Assembly (NCBI GenBank): GCA_946886245.1
Contig: CAMPIF010000074.1
Location: forward strand, 1 to 12,499
DNA from: Ectopseudomonas composti
Lineage (GTDB): Bacteria; Pseudomonadota; Gammaproteobacteria; Pseudomonadales; Pseudomonadaceae
Direction of reading: 5' to 3'
DNA length: 12,499 nt
Shown: positions 1-7,479 of the stretch, piece by piece
Layout of the letters: each line of letters starts with the position of its first letter
Numbering within the stretch: position 1 is the first letter of the stretch
Notes under the pieces: model-generated
Databases searched by the model: none
Told to the model about the DNA's origin: nothing
Seen by the model: only the letters and a program-made list of their open reading frames with translations
Translations under genes and position numbers: made by a program

Positions 1-72
1 GCCCAGGGACGGAATCGAACCGCCGACACGGGGATTTTCAATCCCCTGCTCTACCAACTGAGCTACCTGGGC
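1..72 (-). tRNA. tRNA-Phe (anticodon GAA), 3' end cut by window edge
   Basis: Read on the minus strand, the sequence folds into a full cloverleaf. The acceptor stem pairs GCCCAGG (72-66) with CCTGGGC (7-1). The D arm GCTC/GAGC, an anticodon stem GGGGA/TCCCC with loop TTGAAAA, and a T arm with loop TTCGATT are all present. The central loop triplet GAA reads Phe codons. The discriminator base and any encoded CCA lie just outside the window, before position 1. The gene is transcribed in the same direction as the yggX operon but has its own strong promoter. Confidence 0.97.
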
Positions 73-84
73 CAACGGGGCGCT

Positions 85-113
85 ATTAGACGGATTTGAA
101 GGATCAGTGTCAA
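85..113 (-). promoter_or_regulatory. Sigma-70 promoter of tRNA-Phe with UP-like tract
   Basis: On the minus strand a perfect -35 TTGACA (113-108) is followed after exactly 17 bp by TCTAAT (90-85), a 5/6 match to the -10 consensus. The tRNA 5' end lies 12 nt further on, so the leader is only a few bases. The stretch after the -10 is G/C-rich (AGCGCCCC), as is usual for stringently controlled stable-RNA promoters. Immediately upstream of the -35, about 120-143, lies an A/T-rich run resembling an UP element. Stringent and UP control are inferred from base composition only. Confidence 0.9.
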
Positions 114-164
114 GCGCAGGTTTGAAAAATATTTAATTATTTCGGGCGCTTAGGCTCGTGACGG

Positions 165-222
165 GTAGGGTGCGCCGTGCGCACCGCCCTGCAGATGCCC
201 TGGTGCGCATGGCGCTCCCTAC
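165..222. repeat. Inverted pair of GTAG-type REP units (BIME-like)
   Basis: Two 21-nt units face each other at 165-185 and 202-222, separated by 16 nt. Each reads GTAG followed by a 7-bp stem and a 3-nt loop. The left unit has stem GGTGCGC/GCGCACC with loop CGT. The right unit, read on the minus strand, has GGAGCGC/GCGCACC with loop CAT and one stem mismatch. The arms agree at 19 of 21 positions, so the pair can also form one long hairpin. It starts 7 nt beyond the yggX stop codon, where it may stabilise or end the mRNA. The GTAG head and stem-loop are the format of REP sequences mobilised by RAYT transposases, but no RAYT gene is in the window. Confidence 0.85.
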
Positions 223-229
223 GCCTGTC

Positions 230-502
230 TCACTCGCTTGGCGGCACGTAGCCTTCGGCCTGGGCGTACTCCTCGCCGGAGAGGAACTTGTCCATCTCGG
301 TTTGCAGGAACTTGCGGTCCTCGGCGTTCATCATGTTCAGGCGGCGCTCGTTGATCAGCATGGTCTGGTGCTTTTGCCACTCGTCCCAGGCCTGCCTGGA
401 GACGTTGGTGAAGATGTCTTCGCCTTTGGCGCCGGGGTAGGGCGCGCGATCCAGGCCGGGCAGTTCCTGTTTGTATTTGCGGCACAGCACGGTGCGGGTC
501 AT
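230..502 (-). CDS. yggX: Fe(2+)-trafficking / oxidative damage protection protein YggX
   Basis: This 90-residue protein matches the YggX family at full length. It starts [12 protein letters not shown] with the family's conserved Cys at position 7, and contains the PYPGxKGEDIF and [20 protein letters not shown] blocks. YggX is a small cytosolic protein that limits oxidative damage to Fe-S clusters and is thought to handle labile iron. The start codon overlaps the mutY stop by 4 nt (ATGA), so the two are translationally coupled. It is the last gene of the asmA-mutY-yggX operon and is followed directly by a REP pair. Coupling to MutY, a 4Fe-4S enzyme that repairs oxidative lesions, fits its protective role. 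Confidence 0.96.
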   Translation of the reverse strand: MTRTVLCRKYKQELPGLDRAPYPGAKGEDIFTNVSRQAWDEWQKHQTMLINERRLNMMNAEDRKFLQTEMDKFLSGEEYAQAEGYVPPSE

Positions 503-1566
503 GTCGGTTCTCCAGCGGTAATGACTTGCGCCGCGCGTTTCAGCAGCTTCTTCACCGGGGCGGCGAGCCCCAGGCGCGGCGGGGTGGCGAGGTTATACCA
601 GAGCCAGTCGGCCTCGGCCACGCGACCTGGCTGTTCGGTCACTTCGATCAGCCAGGGTTCGATGGCCAGCTGGAAGTGGCTGAAGGTGTGGGTCAGGCCT
701 TCCAGTTCGCGGCGTTCGCCGAGTGCGAGCTGTTGCTGCTGGCCGAGTTCTGCGAGCTGCTCGAGGTCGTCCAGCTCCGGCAGGCTCCACAGTCCGCCCC
801 ACAGTCCGGTGGAGGGGCGGCGATAGAGCAGGATATCGCCGGCATCATTGACCAGCAGCGGCATCAGGGTGCGTTTCTGCGGCAGTGCCTTGCGCGGCTT
901 GGACACCGGGTAGCGGATTTCCAGGCCGAGCAGGTGCGCCTGGCAGCCGCTGCGCACCGGGCACAGCAGGCAGGTGGGTTTGCTGCGCGTGCAGAGGGTG
1001 GCGCCGAGGTCCATCATCGCCTGGGTGTAGTGGTTGACCCGTTCGTGCGGGGTGAAGCGCTCGGCGACGTCCCACAGCTGTTTGGCCACCTTCGGCTCGC
1101 CCGGATAGCCCTCCTGCGCGACGTAGCGCGCCAGCACACGCTTGACGTTGCCGTCGAGGATCGGCGCACGCAGGCCCATGCTCAGGCTGGCGATGGCGCC
1201 GGCGGTGGAGCGGCCGATGCCGGGCAGCTCGCTGAGCGCCTCTACGCTGCGCGGGAACTCGCCGCCGTGCTCGCGCATGACGATCTGCGCGGTCTTCTGC
1301 AGGTTGCGCGCGCGGGTGTAGTAACCCAGGCCGGTCCACAGGTGCAGCACTTCGTCTTCCGGCGCTTCGGCCAGGTCCTTCACGGTCGGCAGGGCGGCCA
1401 TGAAGCGGTCGAAATAGCCAAGCACGGTGCTGACCTGCGTCTGCTGCAGCATGATTTCCGACACCCAGACGCGGTAGGGCGTGATGCCCTGCTGCCAGGG
1501 CAGGTCCTTGCGCCCGTGCTGGTCGTACCAGGTCAGCACGGCGCCGTTGAACTGCTCGGGGCTCAT
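499..1566 (-). CDS. mutY: Adenine DNA glycosylase MutY
   Basis: MutY removes adenine mispaired with 8-oxoguanine, preventing G:C to T:A transversions. The 355-residue protein has a helix-hairpin-helix with [12 protein letters not shown] at 114-125, catalytic Glu37 in SEIMLQQTQ and Asp138 in ILDGN. The 4Fe-4S ligands are Cys192, Cys199, Cys202 and Cys208 with the classic 6-2-5 spacing. A C-terminal NUDIX-like domain for 8-oxoG recognition begins near residue 232, with the [12 protein letters not shown] block. The frame stays open further upstream, but that stretch lies inside asmA. The ATG at 1566 aligns residue for residue with E. coli MutY numbering. It overlaps the asmA stop by 4 nt and the yggX start by 4 nt. 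Confidence 0.97.
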   Translation of the reverse strand: MSPEQFNGAVLTWYDQHGRKDLPWQQGITPYRVWVSEIMLQQTQVSTVLGYFDRFMAALPTVKDLAEAPEDEVLHLWTGLGYYTRARNLQKTAQIVMREHGGEFPRSVEALSELPGIGRSTAGAIASLSMGLRAPILDGNVKRVLARYVAQEGYPGEPKVAKQLWDVAERFTPHERVNHYTQAMMDLGATLCTRSKPTCLLCPVRSGCQAHLLGLEIRYPVSKPRKALPQKRTLMPLLVNDAGDILLYRRPSTGLWGGLWSLPELDDLEQLAELGQQQQLALGERRELEGLTHTFSHFQLAIEPWLIEVTEQPGRVAEADWLWYNLATPPRLGLAAPVKKLLKRAAQVITAGEPT

Positions 1567-3788
1567 CGGTTGAACAGGCCCTTGAGTGCGTCTTTCAGTT
1601 CCGGGCTGACCTTGTCGCCGAGCTTCTCTTCCAGCTTCTCGGTCAGCTTGTTGCCGGCCAGGCGCGCGGCGATCTTGCCGAGGCCGTCCTGATCCAGGCG
1701 GCAGGCCTTGGCGCCGAGTTCCAGCGGGCCACGGCAACGCAGCGGCCATTCGATGCCGACGTAGCGCTCGTTGACCTGACAGGCCGGGTCCGGCATTTCG
1801 CGCTGGTCGCCTTCCAGGGTGATGCCGACCTTGTAGTCGAGGCCGAGCACGCGCAGGTCGAGGTCGCCGTTGCCGCTGACTGCCAGGCCTGGCACCTGGG
1901 CCTTGAGGTCCGGGTTGTGGGCGACCCCGTCGCGCACGCTGAGGCTGCCCTTGAGTTCGCGGAAGGGGGTGTCCTTGCCGGTTGGCGGGTTGCTCAGCGC
2001 CTTGCGGTTGAGGGTGGCGATGCCACGGCACAGCTGCTGTTCGAGGTTGGCGTCGACCAGCACGCCGTCGTTGAGGACGAAGCTGGCGTTGCCGTTGAGC
2101 GCTTCGACCCAGGCCTTCTGGCTGTTGCCACGGGTGTTGAACTTGGCGTCCAGGTCGAGCAGGCCCTTGATCGGCGAAGGCTGATCGTCCTTCTTCAGCA
2201 GCGGCTCCAGCGGTATGCGGGTCAGGCGCTTTTCCACGCTGAGCATCGGCTCGGCCTGGCGCACGTCGATGCGACCGCTGCCGGCGAAGCTGCCGCCCTG
2301 CAGTTTGCCGCGCGCCTCTTGCAGGGTGATCAGGCCGCCACGGCCATTGGCCTTGAGGTTGACGTCGCTGAGCGCGTGCTTGTCGTAGGTGAGCTGGGCG
2401 AGGCTGAGCGCCAGTTGCAGGTCGAGTTTGCGCAGTTGGTCAACCGGCAGCACTTTCTCGTCGCTCCAGGCCTGCTGGGTGGGTTTTTTGGGCAGCGGGG
2501 TGGTGCCGTCCTTGCCGGCGCCGGCGATGCTGTCCTTGACCTCGGCCTTGCGCGCGGCAGCGGCACTGTCCTGGGTTTTTGGCGGCAGGTAGCGGTTCAG
2601 ATCGAGCTTGTCGCCCTTGAGATCGGCACGCAGGGCCTGCTTGGCGAAGTCGCTCACGCCGAGGTTGCCGGTGAAGGTGCTGCCGTCGAGCTTGAGGTTG
2701 AGCTCTTCGAGCATCATGCCCTTGCTCGAACCGTTCAGGCGGCTGACCAGTTCGAACTGGCTGAGGCTATCGGCGGCCTGCATGGCCGGCAGTTCGACGC
2801 CGATACCGTCGAGGAACTCGCGCAGGTTGAGCGAAGCGATGGACAGGCCGCCGGAAATCCTGGCGTCCTTGTCCAGTTCGCGTGCCTTGATTTCGCCGAG
2901 GGCGCGCAGCTGGTTGGCGGAGAGCTTGAGGCCATTCCACTCGGCGATGTTGGCGGCCAGGTCGACCAGCAGTTGGCCCTGGGCGGAGAAGTTCAGGGTC
3001 TTGCCCTTGAGCGGCTCGCCCGAGGCTTCGCCGGCCAGCTTGAGGTCTTCGAACTGGTAGCGCTTGAGCGCGCGGTCGAAGCGCAGCTGGCCTTCAACCT
3101 CGCTGCGTGCGCGCAGCACCGGCTGATTGGTGCCGAAGAAGGCGCTGAGTTTGACCGGAATACTGGCGCCTTCGCGGATGGCGCCGGTTTTCAGCTCGAT
3201 GTTCTCGACGGTGAACTGCTGGCCCTTCTGCGCGTCGCTGTAATCAACGCGCGAGTTGCTCAGGGTGAGGCTGTCGATATCCAGCTTGACCGTTTGGCCG
3301 GCCGGTTTGTCGCTCGGCTGGCTCGGCGGCGTGGTGTCGCCCGGCGCCGGCTCGCCAGGTGCTTGCTGTGGCGCACTGGCCTGGGCGGGGCGGCCGACGC
3401 CTTCCCAGTTGCCATGGCCCTTGTCGTCACGCTGCAGGTTGAGGTTGAGGCCGTCGACGCGGATGTCGCTCATCTGCACTTCCTTGCGCAGCAGCGGCAT
3501 CACGCGCACTGACAGGCCGATCATGCGCAGGTCGGCGAAGGGCTTGTCCGGGGCGTCGGCGCTGGCCAAGGTGGCGTCGGTGAGTTCCAGGCCCAGCCAG
3601 GGGAACAGGCTCCAGCCGATGTCGCCCCTGAGCTGCAGTTCGAGGTTGGCCTTGTCGCGGGCGATCTGGCGGATCTCATCCTTGTAGTCGTTGGGGTCGA
3701 ACAAATGGGTCAGGGCGAACAGCAGCGCCACTACGATCAGTAGCAGGCCGAGAAAGAAAAGGCCCAGGATCTTGCCTAACGCTTTCAT
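1563..3788 (-). CDS. AsmA family protein
   Basis: This 741-residue protein begins with a short basic end and one hydrophobic segment (about 7-27), then the [10 protein letters not shown] block typical of AsmA N-termini. The rest is predicted to be exported and held at the inner membrane by that helix. It shows the long, repetitive, beta-rich composition of AsmA-like proteins (inferred from sequence character), which resemble lipid-transfer bridges and affect outer-membrane assembly. A Pro/Gln/Ala-rich linker occupies about 133-165 and probably separates an N-terminal domain from the main body. The C-terminus is rich in Lys, Glu and Leu. An AAGGAC Shine-Dalgarno lies 6 nt before the ATG. It is first in the operon with mutY (4-nt overlap). 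The link to DNA repair is positional only. Confidence 0.92.
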   Translation of the reverse strand: MKALGKILGLFFLGLLLIVVALLFALTHLFDPNDYKDEIRQIARDKANLELQLRGDIGWSLFPWLGLELTDATLASADAPDKPFADLRMIGLSVRVMPLLRKEVQMSDIRVDGLNLNLQRDDKGHGNWEGVGRPAQASAPQQAPGEPAPGDTTPPSQPSDKPAGQTVKLDIDSLTLSNSRVDYSDAQKGQQFTVENIELKTGAIREGASIPVKLSAFFGTNQPVLRARSEVEGQLRFDRALKRYQFEDLKLAGEASGEPLKGKTLNFSAQGQLLVDLAANIAEWNGLKLSANQLRALGEIKARELDKDARISGGLSIASLNLREFLDGIGVELPAMQAADSLSQFELVSRLNGSSKGMMLEELNLKLDGSTFTGNLGVSDFAKQALRADLKGDKLDLNRYLPPKTQDSAAAARKAEVKDSIAGAGKDGTTPLPKKPTQQAWSDEKVLPVDQLRKLDLQLALSLAQLTYDKHALSDVNLKANGRGGLITLQEARGKLQGGSFAGSGRIDVRQAEPMLSVEKRLTRIPLEPLLKKDDQPSPIKGLLDLDAKFNTRGNSQKAWVEALNGNASFVLNDGVLVDANLEQQLCRGIATLNRKALSNPPTGKDTPFRELKGSLSVRDGVAHNPDLKAQVPGLAVSGNGDLDLRVLGLDYKVGITLEGDQREMPDPACQVNERYVGIEWPLRCRGPLELGAKACRLDQDGLGKIAARLAGNKLTEKLEEKLGDKVSPELKDALKGLFNR

Positions 3789-3829
3789 GGACGGGTCCTT
3801 GTGGAATGGCGATTTGCAGAAGACTGCCG

Positions 3830-3835
3830 ATTATA
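3830..3835 (-). promoter_or_regulatory. Candidate -10 box of the asmA-mutY-yggX operon
   Basis: On the minus strand a perfect TATAAT reads 3835-3830, about 40 nt before the asmA start codon. No good -35 sits at 16-18 bp. The nearest TTGACA-like hexamer, TGGACA (3855-3850), is only 14 bp away. The -10 is convincing by itself, but the promoter would be weak at -35 or need an activator. Confidence 0.45.
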
Positions 3836-3863
3836 GCGTCATGCCGCCATGTCCAGGCGCCTG

Positions 3864-3915
3864 CTCGAGGCGGCGAACGGGGGCGGGCTCGAGCTTGGAT
3901 CGGAATAGGCTCGAG
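3864..3915. repeat. Three CTCGAG palindromes about two helical turns apart
   Basis: CTCGAG occurs at 3864-3869, 3888-3893 and 3910-3915, with start-to-start distances of 24 and 22 bp. The last two are embedded in an identical 9-bp direct repeat, GGCTCGAGC (3886-3894 and 3908-3916). They lie just upstream of the candidate asmA -10 box. Same-face spacing suggests a protein-binding array, but CTCGAG is also common in high-GC coding DNA, so this is a candidate only. Confidence 0.35.
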
Positions 3916-3961
3916 CGGTTCCCCGGCGCTGCGGCGTGCAGCATGCGGTGTGTATCGACAG

Positions 3962-3981
3962 CATCTATCACGCAATAGATG
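3962..3981. promoter_or_regulatory. Operator-like 20-bp perfect inverted repeat
   Basis: CATCTAT (3962-3968) and ATAGATG (3975-3981) form a perfect 7-bp inverted repeat around the 6-nt spacer CACGCA. The size and symmetry suit a dimeric repressor or activator. It stands at the left edge of the A/T-rich segment, about 170 bp before the transporter start. As an RNA hairpin it would be weak (A/U-rich stem), so a DNA-binding site is more likely than a terminator. The regulator is unknown. Confidence 0.4.
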
Positions 3982-4151
3982 AGGTCTTTTGGGTTTTTGC
4001 GAAAAAAACAAGAAATCTGCATGAATTGATAAAAATTGACTTCTTGCGCGGCGATTTGTCGCGCCCTGGTGCTACTCTCCGCAAGCTTTTGCTTCGGCGG
4101 GCTGATGCGATTGCCCTTGCTTGCTCGTAACCATAAGAAGAGACCTCTCTA

Positions 4152-5810
4152 ATGACTGACGCCTTTGCATTGGACGGCGTTGCAGCGAAGCCTGCATTCC
4201 TGTCCAAAGAGCGCATCATCGCGCGACCCGGTTTCAACCGTTGGCTGGTGCCGCCAGCCGCTCTCGCTATTCACCTGTGTATCGGCATGGCCTACGGCTT
4301 CTCGGTGTTCTGGCTGCCGCTGTCGAAAGCGGTCGGCATCACTGCCGCCACGGCCTGCACGCCGGAAATGGGCTTCTTCGAGCAGATCTTCGCCAGCAAC
4401 TGTGACTGGCAGATTTCCATGCTCGGCTGGATCTACACCCTGTTCTTCGTTTTCCTTGGCTGCTCGGCTGCCATCTGGGGTGGCTGGCTGGAGCATGCTG
4501 GCCCGCGCAAGGCTGGCGTGGTTTCCGCGCTGTGCTGGTGCGGTGGCCTGCTGATTTCCGCGCTGGGTATCTATAGCCATCAGATCTGGCTGCTGTGGCT
4601 GGGTTCGGGGGTGATCGGCGGTATCGGTCTCGGCCTGGGCTACATCTCGCCGGTTTCGACCCTGATCAAGTGGTTCCCGGACAAGCGCGGCATGGCGACC
4701 GGCATGGCGATCATGGGCTTCGGTGGTGGTGCGATGGTCGGTGCGCCGCTGGCGGCGATTCTGATGAATCACTTCGCTTCGGCTGAAGGCGTTGGCGTCT
4801 GGCAGAGTTTCGTGGTCATGGCGGTGATCTACTTCATCTTCATGATGGGCGGCGCGCTGTCCTACCGCGTACCGCCGACTGGCTGGAAGCCGGCAGGCTG
4901 GACCGCGCCGGTGGCCAAGGCCAACAACGCGATGATCACCAAGGGTCACGTGCACGTGAACACCGCGTGGAAGACCCCGCAGTTCTGGCTGGTCTGGGCT
5001 GTGCTGTGCCTGAACGTGTCGGCGGGTATCGGCATCATCGGCATGGCTTCGCCTTTGCTGCAGGAAGTCTTCGCCGGCAAGCTGATCGGTGTCGACCTGG
5101 CATTCAACGAACTCAGTTCCGCGCAACTGGTCGAGATCGCCGCCATTGCCGCCGGGTTCACCGGTCTGCTCAGTCTGTTCAACATCGGCGGCCGCTTCTT
5201 CTGGGCTTCCTGCTCGGACTTCATCGGGCGCAAGGGCACCTACTTCGTGTTCTTCGGTCTGGGTTTCGCGCTCTACGCCGCGGTGCCGATGCTGGGTCAG
5301 CTGGGCAGCCTGGCGCTGTTCGTGTTGGCGTTCTGCATCATCCTGTCGATGTACGGCGGCGGCTTCGCCACCGTGCCGGCCTACCTGGCCGACCTGTTCG
5401 GCACGCAGATGGTCGGCGCGATCCACGGTCGCCTGCTGACCGCCTGGGCGGTGGCGGGTGTGCTCGGTCCTGTGCTGGTCAACTACCTGCGCGAGTACCA
5501 GCTGAGCATCGGTGTGGAGAAGGCTGCGGCCTACGACATCACCCTGTATATCCTGGCCGGCCTGCTGGTGCTGGGCTTCATCTGCAACGCCCTGGTGCGT
5601 CCGGTGGCGCCGAAGTACTTCATGACCGAGGCCGAGCTGGCCGCCGAGCGCGCCCATGGCGAGAAGTCGGCACCGGCGTCGAGCGAGCTGGAGTGGTCGG
5701 CTGATCCGTCGAGCAAGCCGGTGGCGGTCGCCGCCTGGTTGGTGGTGGGTATTCCGCTGGCCTGGGGTGTGTGGATCACCCTGCAGAAGACCGTCGTGCT
5801 GTTCCAGTAA
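4152..5810 (+). CDS. OFA-type MFS transporter (oxalate:formate antiporter-like)
   Basis: This 552-residue polytopic protein has about 12 MFS helices. The PDKRGMATGMAIMGFGGGA block (176-194), after the GIGLGLGYISP helix, is typical of the OFA family. The motif-A-like loop GGRFFWASCSDFIGRKG lies at 346-362. OFA proteins exchange or import small carboxylates such as oxalate, formate or pyruvate; the substrate here cannot be read off. After the 12-helix core come a polar stretch (about 488-522) and one more hydrophobic helix (about 525-545), giving 13. An AAGAAGAGA Shine-Dalgarno lies 8 nt before the ATG. It is a single-gene unit with its own upstream region and a strong terminator. From memory, P. 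aeruginosa has other genes between asmA and hisB. Confidence 0.88.
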   Translation: MTDAFALDGVAAKPAFLSKERIIARPGFNRWLVPPAALAIHLCIGMAYGFSVFWLPLSKAVGITAATACTPEMGFFEQIFASNCDWQISMLGWIYTLFFVFLGCSAAIWGGWLEHAGPRKAGVVSALCWCGGLLISALGIYSHQIWLLWLGSGVIGGIGLGLGYISPVSTLIKWFPDKRGMATGMAIMGFGGGAMVGAPLAAILMNHFASAEGVGVWQSFVVMAVIYFIFMMGGALSYRVPPTGWKPAGWTAPVAKANNAMITKGHVHVNTAWKTPQFWLVWAVLCLNVSAGIGIIGMASPLLQEVFAGKLIGVDLAFNELSSAQLVEIAAIAAGFTGLLSLFNIGGRFFWASCSDFIGRKGTYFVFFGLGFALYAAVPMLGQLGSLALFVLAFCIILSMYGGGFATVPAYLADLFGTQMVGAIHGRLLTAWAVAGVLGPVLVNYLREYQLSIGVEKAAAYDITLYILAGLLVLGFICNALVRPVAPKYFMTEAELAAERAHGEKSAPASSELEWSADPSSKPVAVAAWLVVGIPLAWGVWITLQKTVVLFQ

Positions 5811-5824
5811 CGCCGTGCTCGTGG

Positions 5825-5862
5825 AAAAGCCCGCGCAGGCCCGTCGCCTGCGCGGGCTTTTT
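5825..5862 (+). terminator. Strong intrinsic terminator after the MFS gene
   Basis: A perfect 12-bp stem, GCCCGCGCAGGC (5829-5840) with GCCTGCGCGGGC (5846-5857), closes a 5-nt loop and is followed by TTTTT (5858-5862). It is preceded by AAAA, so it would have weak activity on the other strand too. It begins 14 nt after the transporter stop and isolates the his operon from readthrough. Confidence 0.95.
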
Positions 5863-5913
5863 CGTTTCTGGCCGTTCGACCATCGCCGGTAGCCGTTGCC
5901 GCCCCGGCACGCC

Positions 5914-5919
5914 TATAAT
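5914..5919 (+). promoter_or_regulatory. -10 box of the his operon
   Basis: A perfect TATAAT lies 37 bp before the hisB ATG, downstream of the transporter terminator. The -35 region is poor: TAGCCG at 5890-5895, with an 18-bp spacer, is the best candidate. No his leader peptide with a run of His codons and no attenuator is visible between here and hisB, so enterobacterial-type attenuation is not supported. Confidence 0.65.
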
Positions 5920-5956
5920 GCTGGCCTTTTTCCGTTAGTGATTCGTGGAGCTGGTG

Positions 5957-6550
5957 ATGGCCGAACGTACGGCATTCGTCGAGCGCAACACCCTGGAGAC
6001 CCAGATCAAGGTCTCGATCAATCTGGATGGCACCGGCAAGGCCAAGTTCGATATCGGCGTGCCCTTTCTCGAGCACATGCTCGACCAGATCGCCCGCCAT
6101 GGCCTGATCGACCTGGATATCGAGTGCAAGGGCGACCTGCATATCGACGACCACCACACCGTGGAAGACGTCGGCATTACCCTCGGCCAGGCGTTCACCA
6201 AGGCTATCGGCGACAAGAAAGGCATGACCCGCTACGGCCATTCCTACGTGCCGTTGGACGAAGCGCTGTCGCGCGTGGTCATCGATTTCTCCGGGCGTCC
6301 CGGTCTGCAGATGCATGTGCCCTTCACCCGCGCGGTGGTTGGCGGCTTCGATGTCGATCTGTTCCAGGAGTTCTTCCAGGGCTTCGTCAACCATGCCCTG
6401 GTCAGCCTGCATATCGACAACCTGCGTGGCACCAACACCCACCACCAGATCGAAACGGTGTTCAAGGCCTTCGGCCGCGCGCTGCGCATGGCCGTCGAGC
6501 TGGACCCGCGCATGGCCGGGCAGATGCCCTCCACTAAAGGCGTGCTTTGA
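5957..6550 (+). CDS. hisB: Imidazoleglycerol-phosphate dehydratase
   Basis: HisB converts imidazole-glycerol phosphate to imidazole-acetol phosphate, step 7 of histidine synthesis, in the cytosol. The 197-residue protein is the monofunctional form, without the phosphatase domain fused in E. coli. The two metal-binding repeats are clear: DDHHTVED (64-71), with the upstream [13 protein letters not shown], and [17 protein letters not shown] (160-176). A GTG at 5945 is in frame. The ATG at 5957 is preferred because GGAG (5947-5950) lies 6 nt before it and the protein then begins [10 protein letters not shown], as in other Pseudomonas HisB. Its stop overlaps the hisH start by one base (TGATG). Confidence 0.98.
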   Translation: MAERTAFVERNTLETQIKVSINLDGTGKAKFDIGVPFLEHMLDQIARHGLIDLDIECKGDLHIDDHHTVEDVGITLGQAFTKAIGDKKGMTRYGHSYVPLDEALSRVVIDFSGRPGLQMHVPFTRAVVGGFDVDLFQEFFQGFVNHALVSLHIDNLRGTNTHHQIETVFKAFGRALRMAVELDPRMAGQMPSTKGVL

Positions 6551-7188
6551 TGCAAACGGTCGCGGTAATCGACTACGGCATGGGCAACCTGCACTCGGTG
6601 GCCAAGGCCCTCGAACACGTCGGCGCCGGCAAGGTGCTGGTGACCAGCGATGCCCAGGTGATCCGTGAAGCGGATCGCGTGGTATTCCCCGGGGTTGGCG
6701 CGATTCGCGATTGCATGGCCGAGATCAAGCGTCTGGGCTTCGATGAGTTGGTGCGCGAAGTCAGTCAGGATCGGCCGTTTCTCGGCATCTGCGTGGGCAT
6801 GCAGGCGCTACTGGAACGCAGCGAAGAGAACGATGGCGTCGACTGCATCGGCCTGTTTCCCGGCCAAGTGCGCTTCTTCGGCAAGGGCATGGTCGAAGAC
6901 GGCGAGCCGCTGAAGGTGCCGCACATGGGCTGGAACGAAGTCAGCCAGGCCGTCAAGCATCCGCTCTGGCACAACATTCCCGACCTGGCGCGCTTCTACT
7001 TCGTGCACAGCTATTACGTCGAGGCCGGCAACCCCAAGCAGGTGGTCGGTCGCGGCCACTACGGCAAGGATTTCGCCGCTGCGCTGGCCGATGGCTCGCG
7101 TTTCGCCGTGCAGTTCCACCCGGAGAAAAGTCATACCCATGGCCTGCAACTGCTGCAGAACTTCGCCGCCTGGGATGGTCGCTGGTAA
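6550..7188 (+). CDS. hisH: Imidazole glycerol phosphate synthase, glutaminase subunit
   Basis: HisH is the class I glutamine amidotransferase that feeds ammonia to HisF, yielding IGP and AICAR from PRFAR. The 212-residue protein shows the start [11 protein letters not shown], the oxyanion-strand PGVG (47-50), nucleophile Cys81 in [11 protein letters not shown], and the His190/Glu192 pair in VQFHPEKS. The VPHMGWNE block (123-130) is typical of HisH. All triad residues are intact. It shares one base with hisB at its start and one with the DUF2164 gene at its end, so the three are probably translationally coupled. Confidence 0.98.
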   Translation: MQTVAVIDYGMGNLHSVAKALEHVGAGKVLVTSDAQVIREADRVVFPGVGAIRDCMAEIKRLGFDELVREVSQDRPFLGICVGMQALLERSEENDGVDCIGLFPGQVRFFGKGMVEDGEPLKVPHMGWNEVSQAVKHPLWHNIPDLARFYFVHSYYVEAGNPKQVVGRGHYGKDFAAALADGSRFAVQFHPEKSHTHGLQLLQNFAAWDGRW

Positions 7189-7442
7189 TGGCTCGCGCCA
7201 AGGTTCCCAGTCTGGCGCTCGAACCTGCCCAGGAGCAGGCCGCGCTGCTGATGCTGCAACGCTTTCTCGACGAGCGTTTCGAGCTGCAACTGGGCACCTT
7301 CGAAGTGCAGGAAGTCCTCGACCAGATCACCCGCGAGCTGGCGCCGCACTATTACAACAAGGCGATTCTCGATGTGCAGGCGCACCTGAAAGACAGGTTC
7401 GAGAGCATCGAGAGCGACCTGTGGGCGCTCGAGAAGAGCTGA
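7188..7442 (+). CDS. DUF2164 family protein in the his operon
   Basis: This 84-residue soluble protein has no signal peptide or membrane helix. It is recognised as DUF2164 by its [22 protein letters not shown] region (about 22-43) and the APHYYNKAI...A..HLKDRFES...D.WALEK tail. The composition suggests an all-helical fold. The start overlaps the hisH stop by one base (TAATG), and hisA follows after 37 nt, so it is co-transcribed with IGP synthase genes. Its function is unknown. The position hints at a role with HisH/HisF or HisA, but no catalytic residues are evident and no Cys is present. The family assignment is from memory of the pattern. Confidence 0.87.
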   Translation: MARAKVPSLALEPAQEQAALLMLQRFLDERFELQLGTFEVQEVLDQITRELAPHYYNKAILDVQAHLKDRFESIESDLWALEKS

Positions 7443-7479
7443 GCGCCTTACCGAATTCAAACTTGAGCAGGTTCAACCG

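Larger units (their letters stand above)
3789..4151. other. Divergent intergenic region between asmA and the MFS gene
   Basis: The 363 bp between the two divergent starts contain no convincing gene. The asmA half is G/C-rich and holds a minus-strand TATAAT and three CTCGAG palindromes. The transporter half, about 3962-4045, is clearly A/T-richer than its surroundings and holds a 20-bp inverted repeat and a lone TTGACT (4036-4041). I could not pair that TTGACT with a well-spaced -10 box, so the transporter promoter is not assigned. A small AAGC-TTTT-GCTT hairpin lies about 4083-4094. Confidence 0.7.

Noticed and set aside
435..445. GTAGGG in yggX resembling a REP head
   Set aside because: The following bases do not form the 7-bp stem with 3-nt loop, and the sequence is explained as coding for the conserved PYPG block of YggX.
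526..1692. 388-codon plus-strand open frame opposite mutY
   Set aside because: MutY is fully supported by its catalytic residues and Fe-S cluster. The antisense frame is Ala/Gly/Arg/His-rich noise.
1567..2031. Extension of the mutY frame upstream of 1566
   Set aside because: The extra 155 codons read as low-complexity Arg/Pro/Gln within asmA. The ATG at 1566 gives exact E. coli MutY residue numbering.
1917..3512. 531-codon plus-strand open frame opposite asmA
   Set aside because: It lies wholly antisense to a well-supported AsmA gene, has no ribosome site or recognisable domain, and its composition reflects the G/C-biased third positions of asmA.
4068..4082. Sigma-54 promoter (GG-N10-GC) before the MFS gene
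   Set aside because: The GG at 4068-4069 is followed ten bases later by CG, not GC, and the TTGC element is missing; spacing is off by one.
4149..5657. 502-codon minus-strand open frame opposite the MFS gene
   Set aside because: The translation is rich in His, Gln, Arg and Asp without domain character. It mirrors the codon bias of the transporter gene and is a shadow frame.
5920..5956. Possible his leader peptide / attenuator
   Set aside because: No run of His codons and no alternative hairpins are present in the 37 bases between the -10 box and hisB.
5531..6445. 304-codon minus-strand open frame spanning the MFS end and hisB
   Set aside because: It crosses the strong terminator and is antisense to hisB, with no family resemblance.
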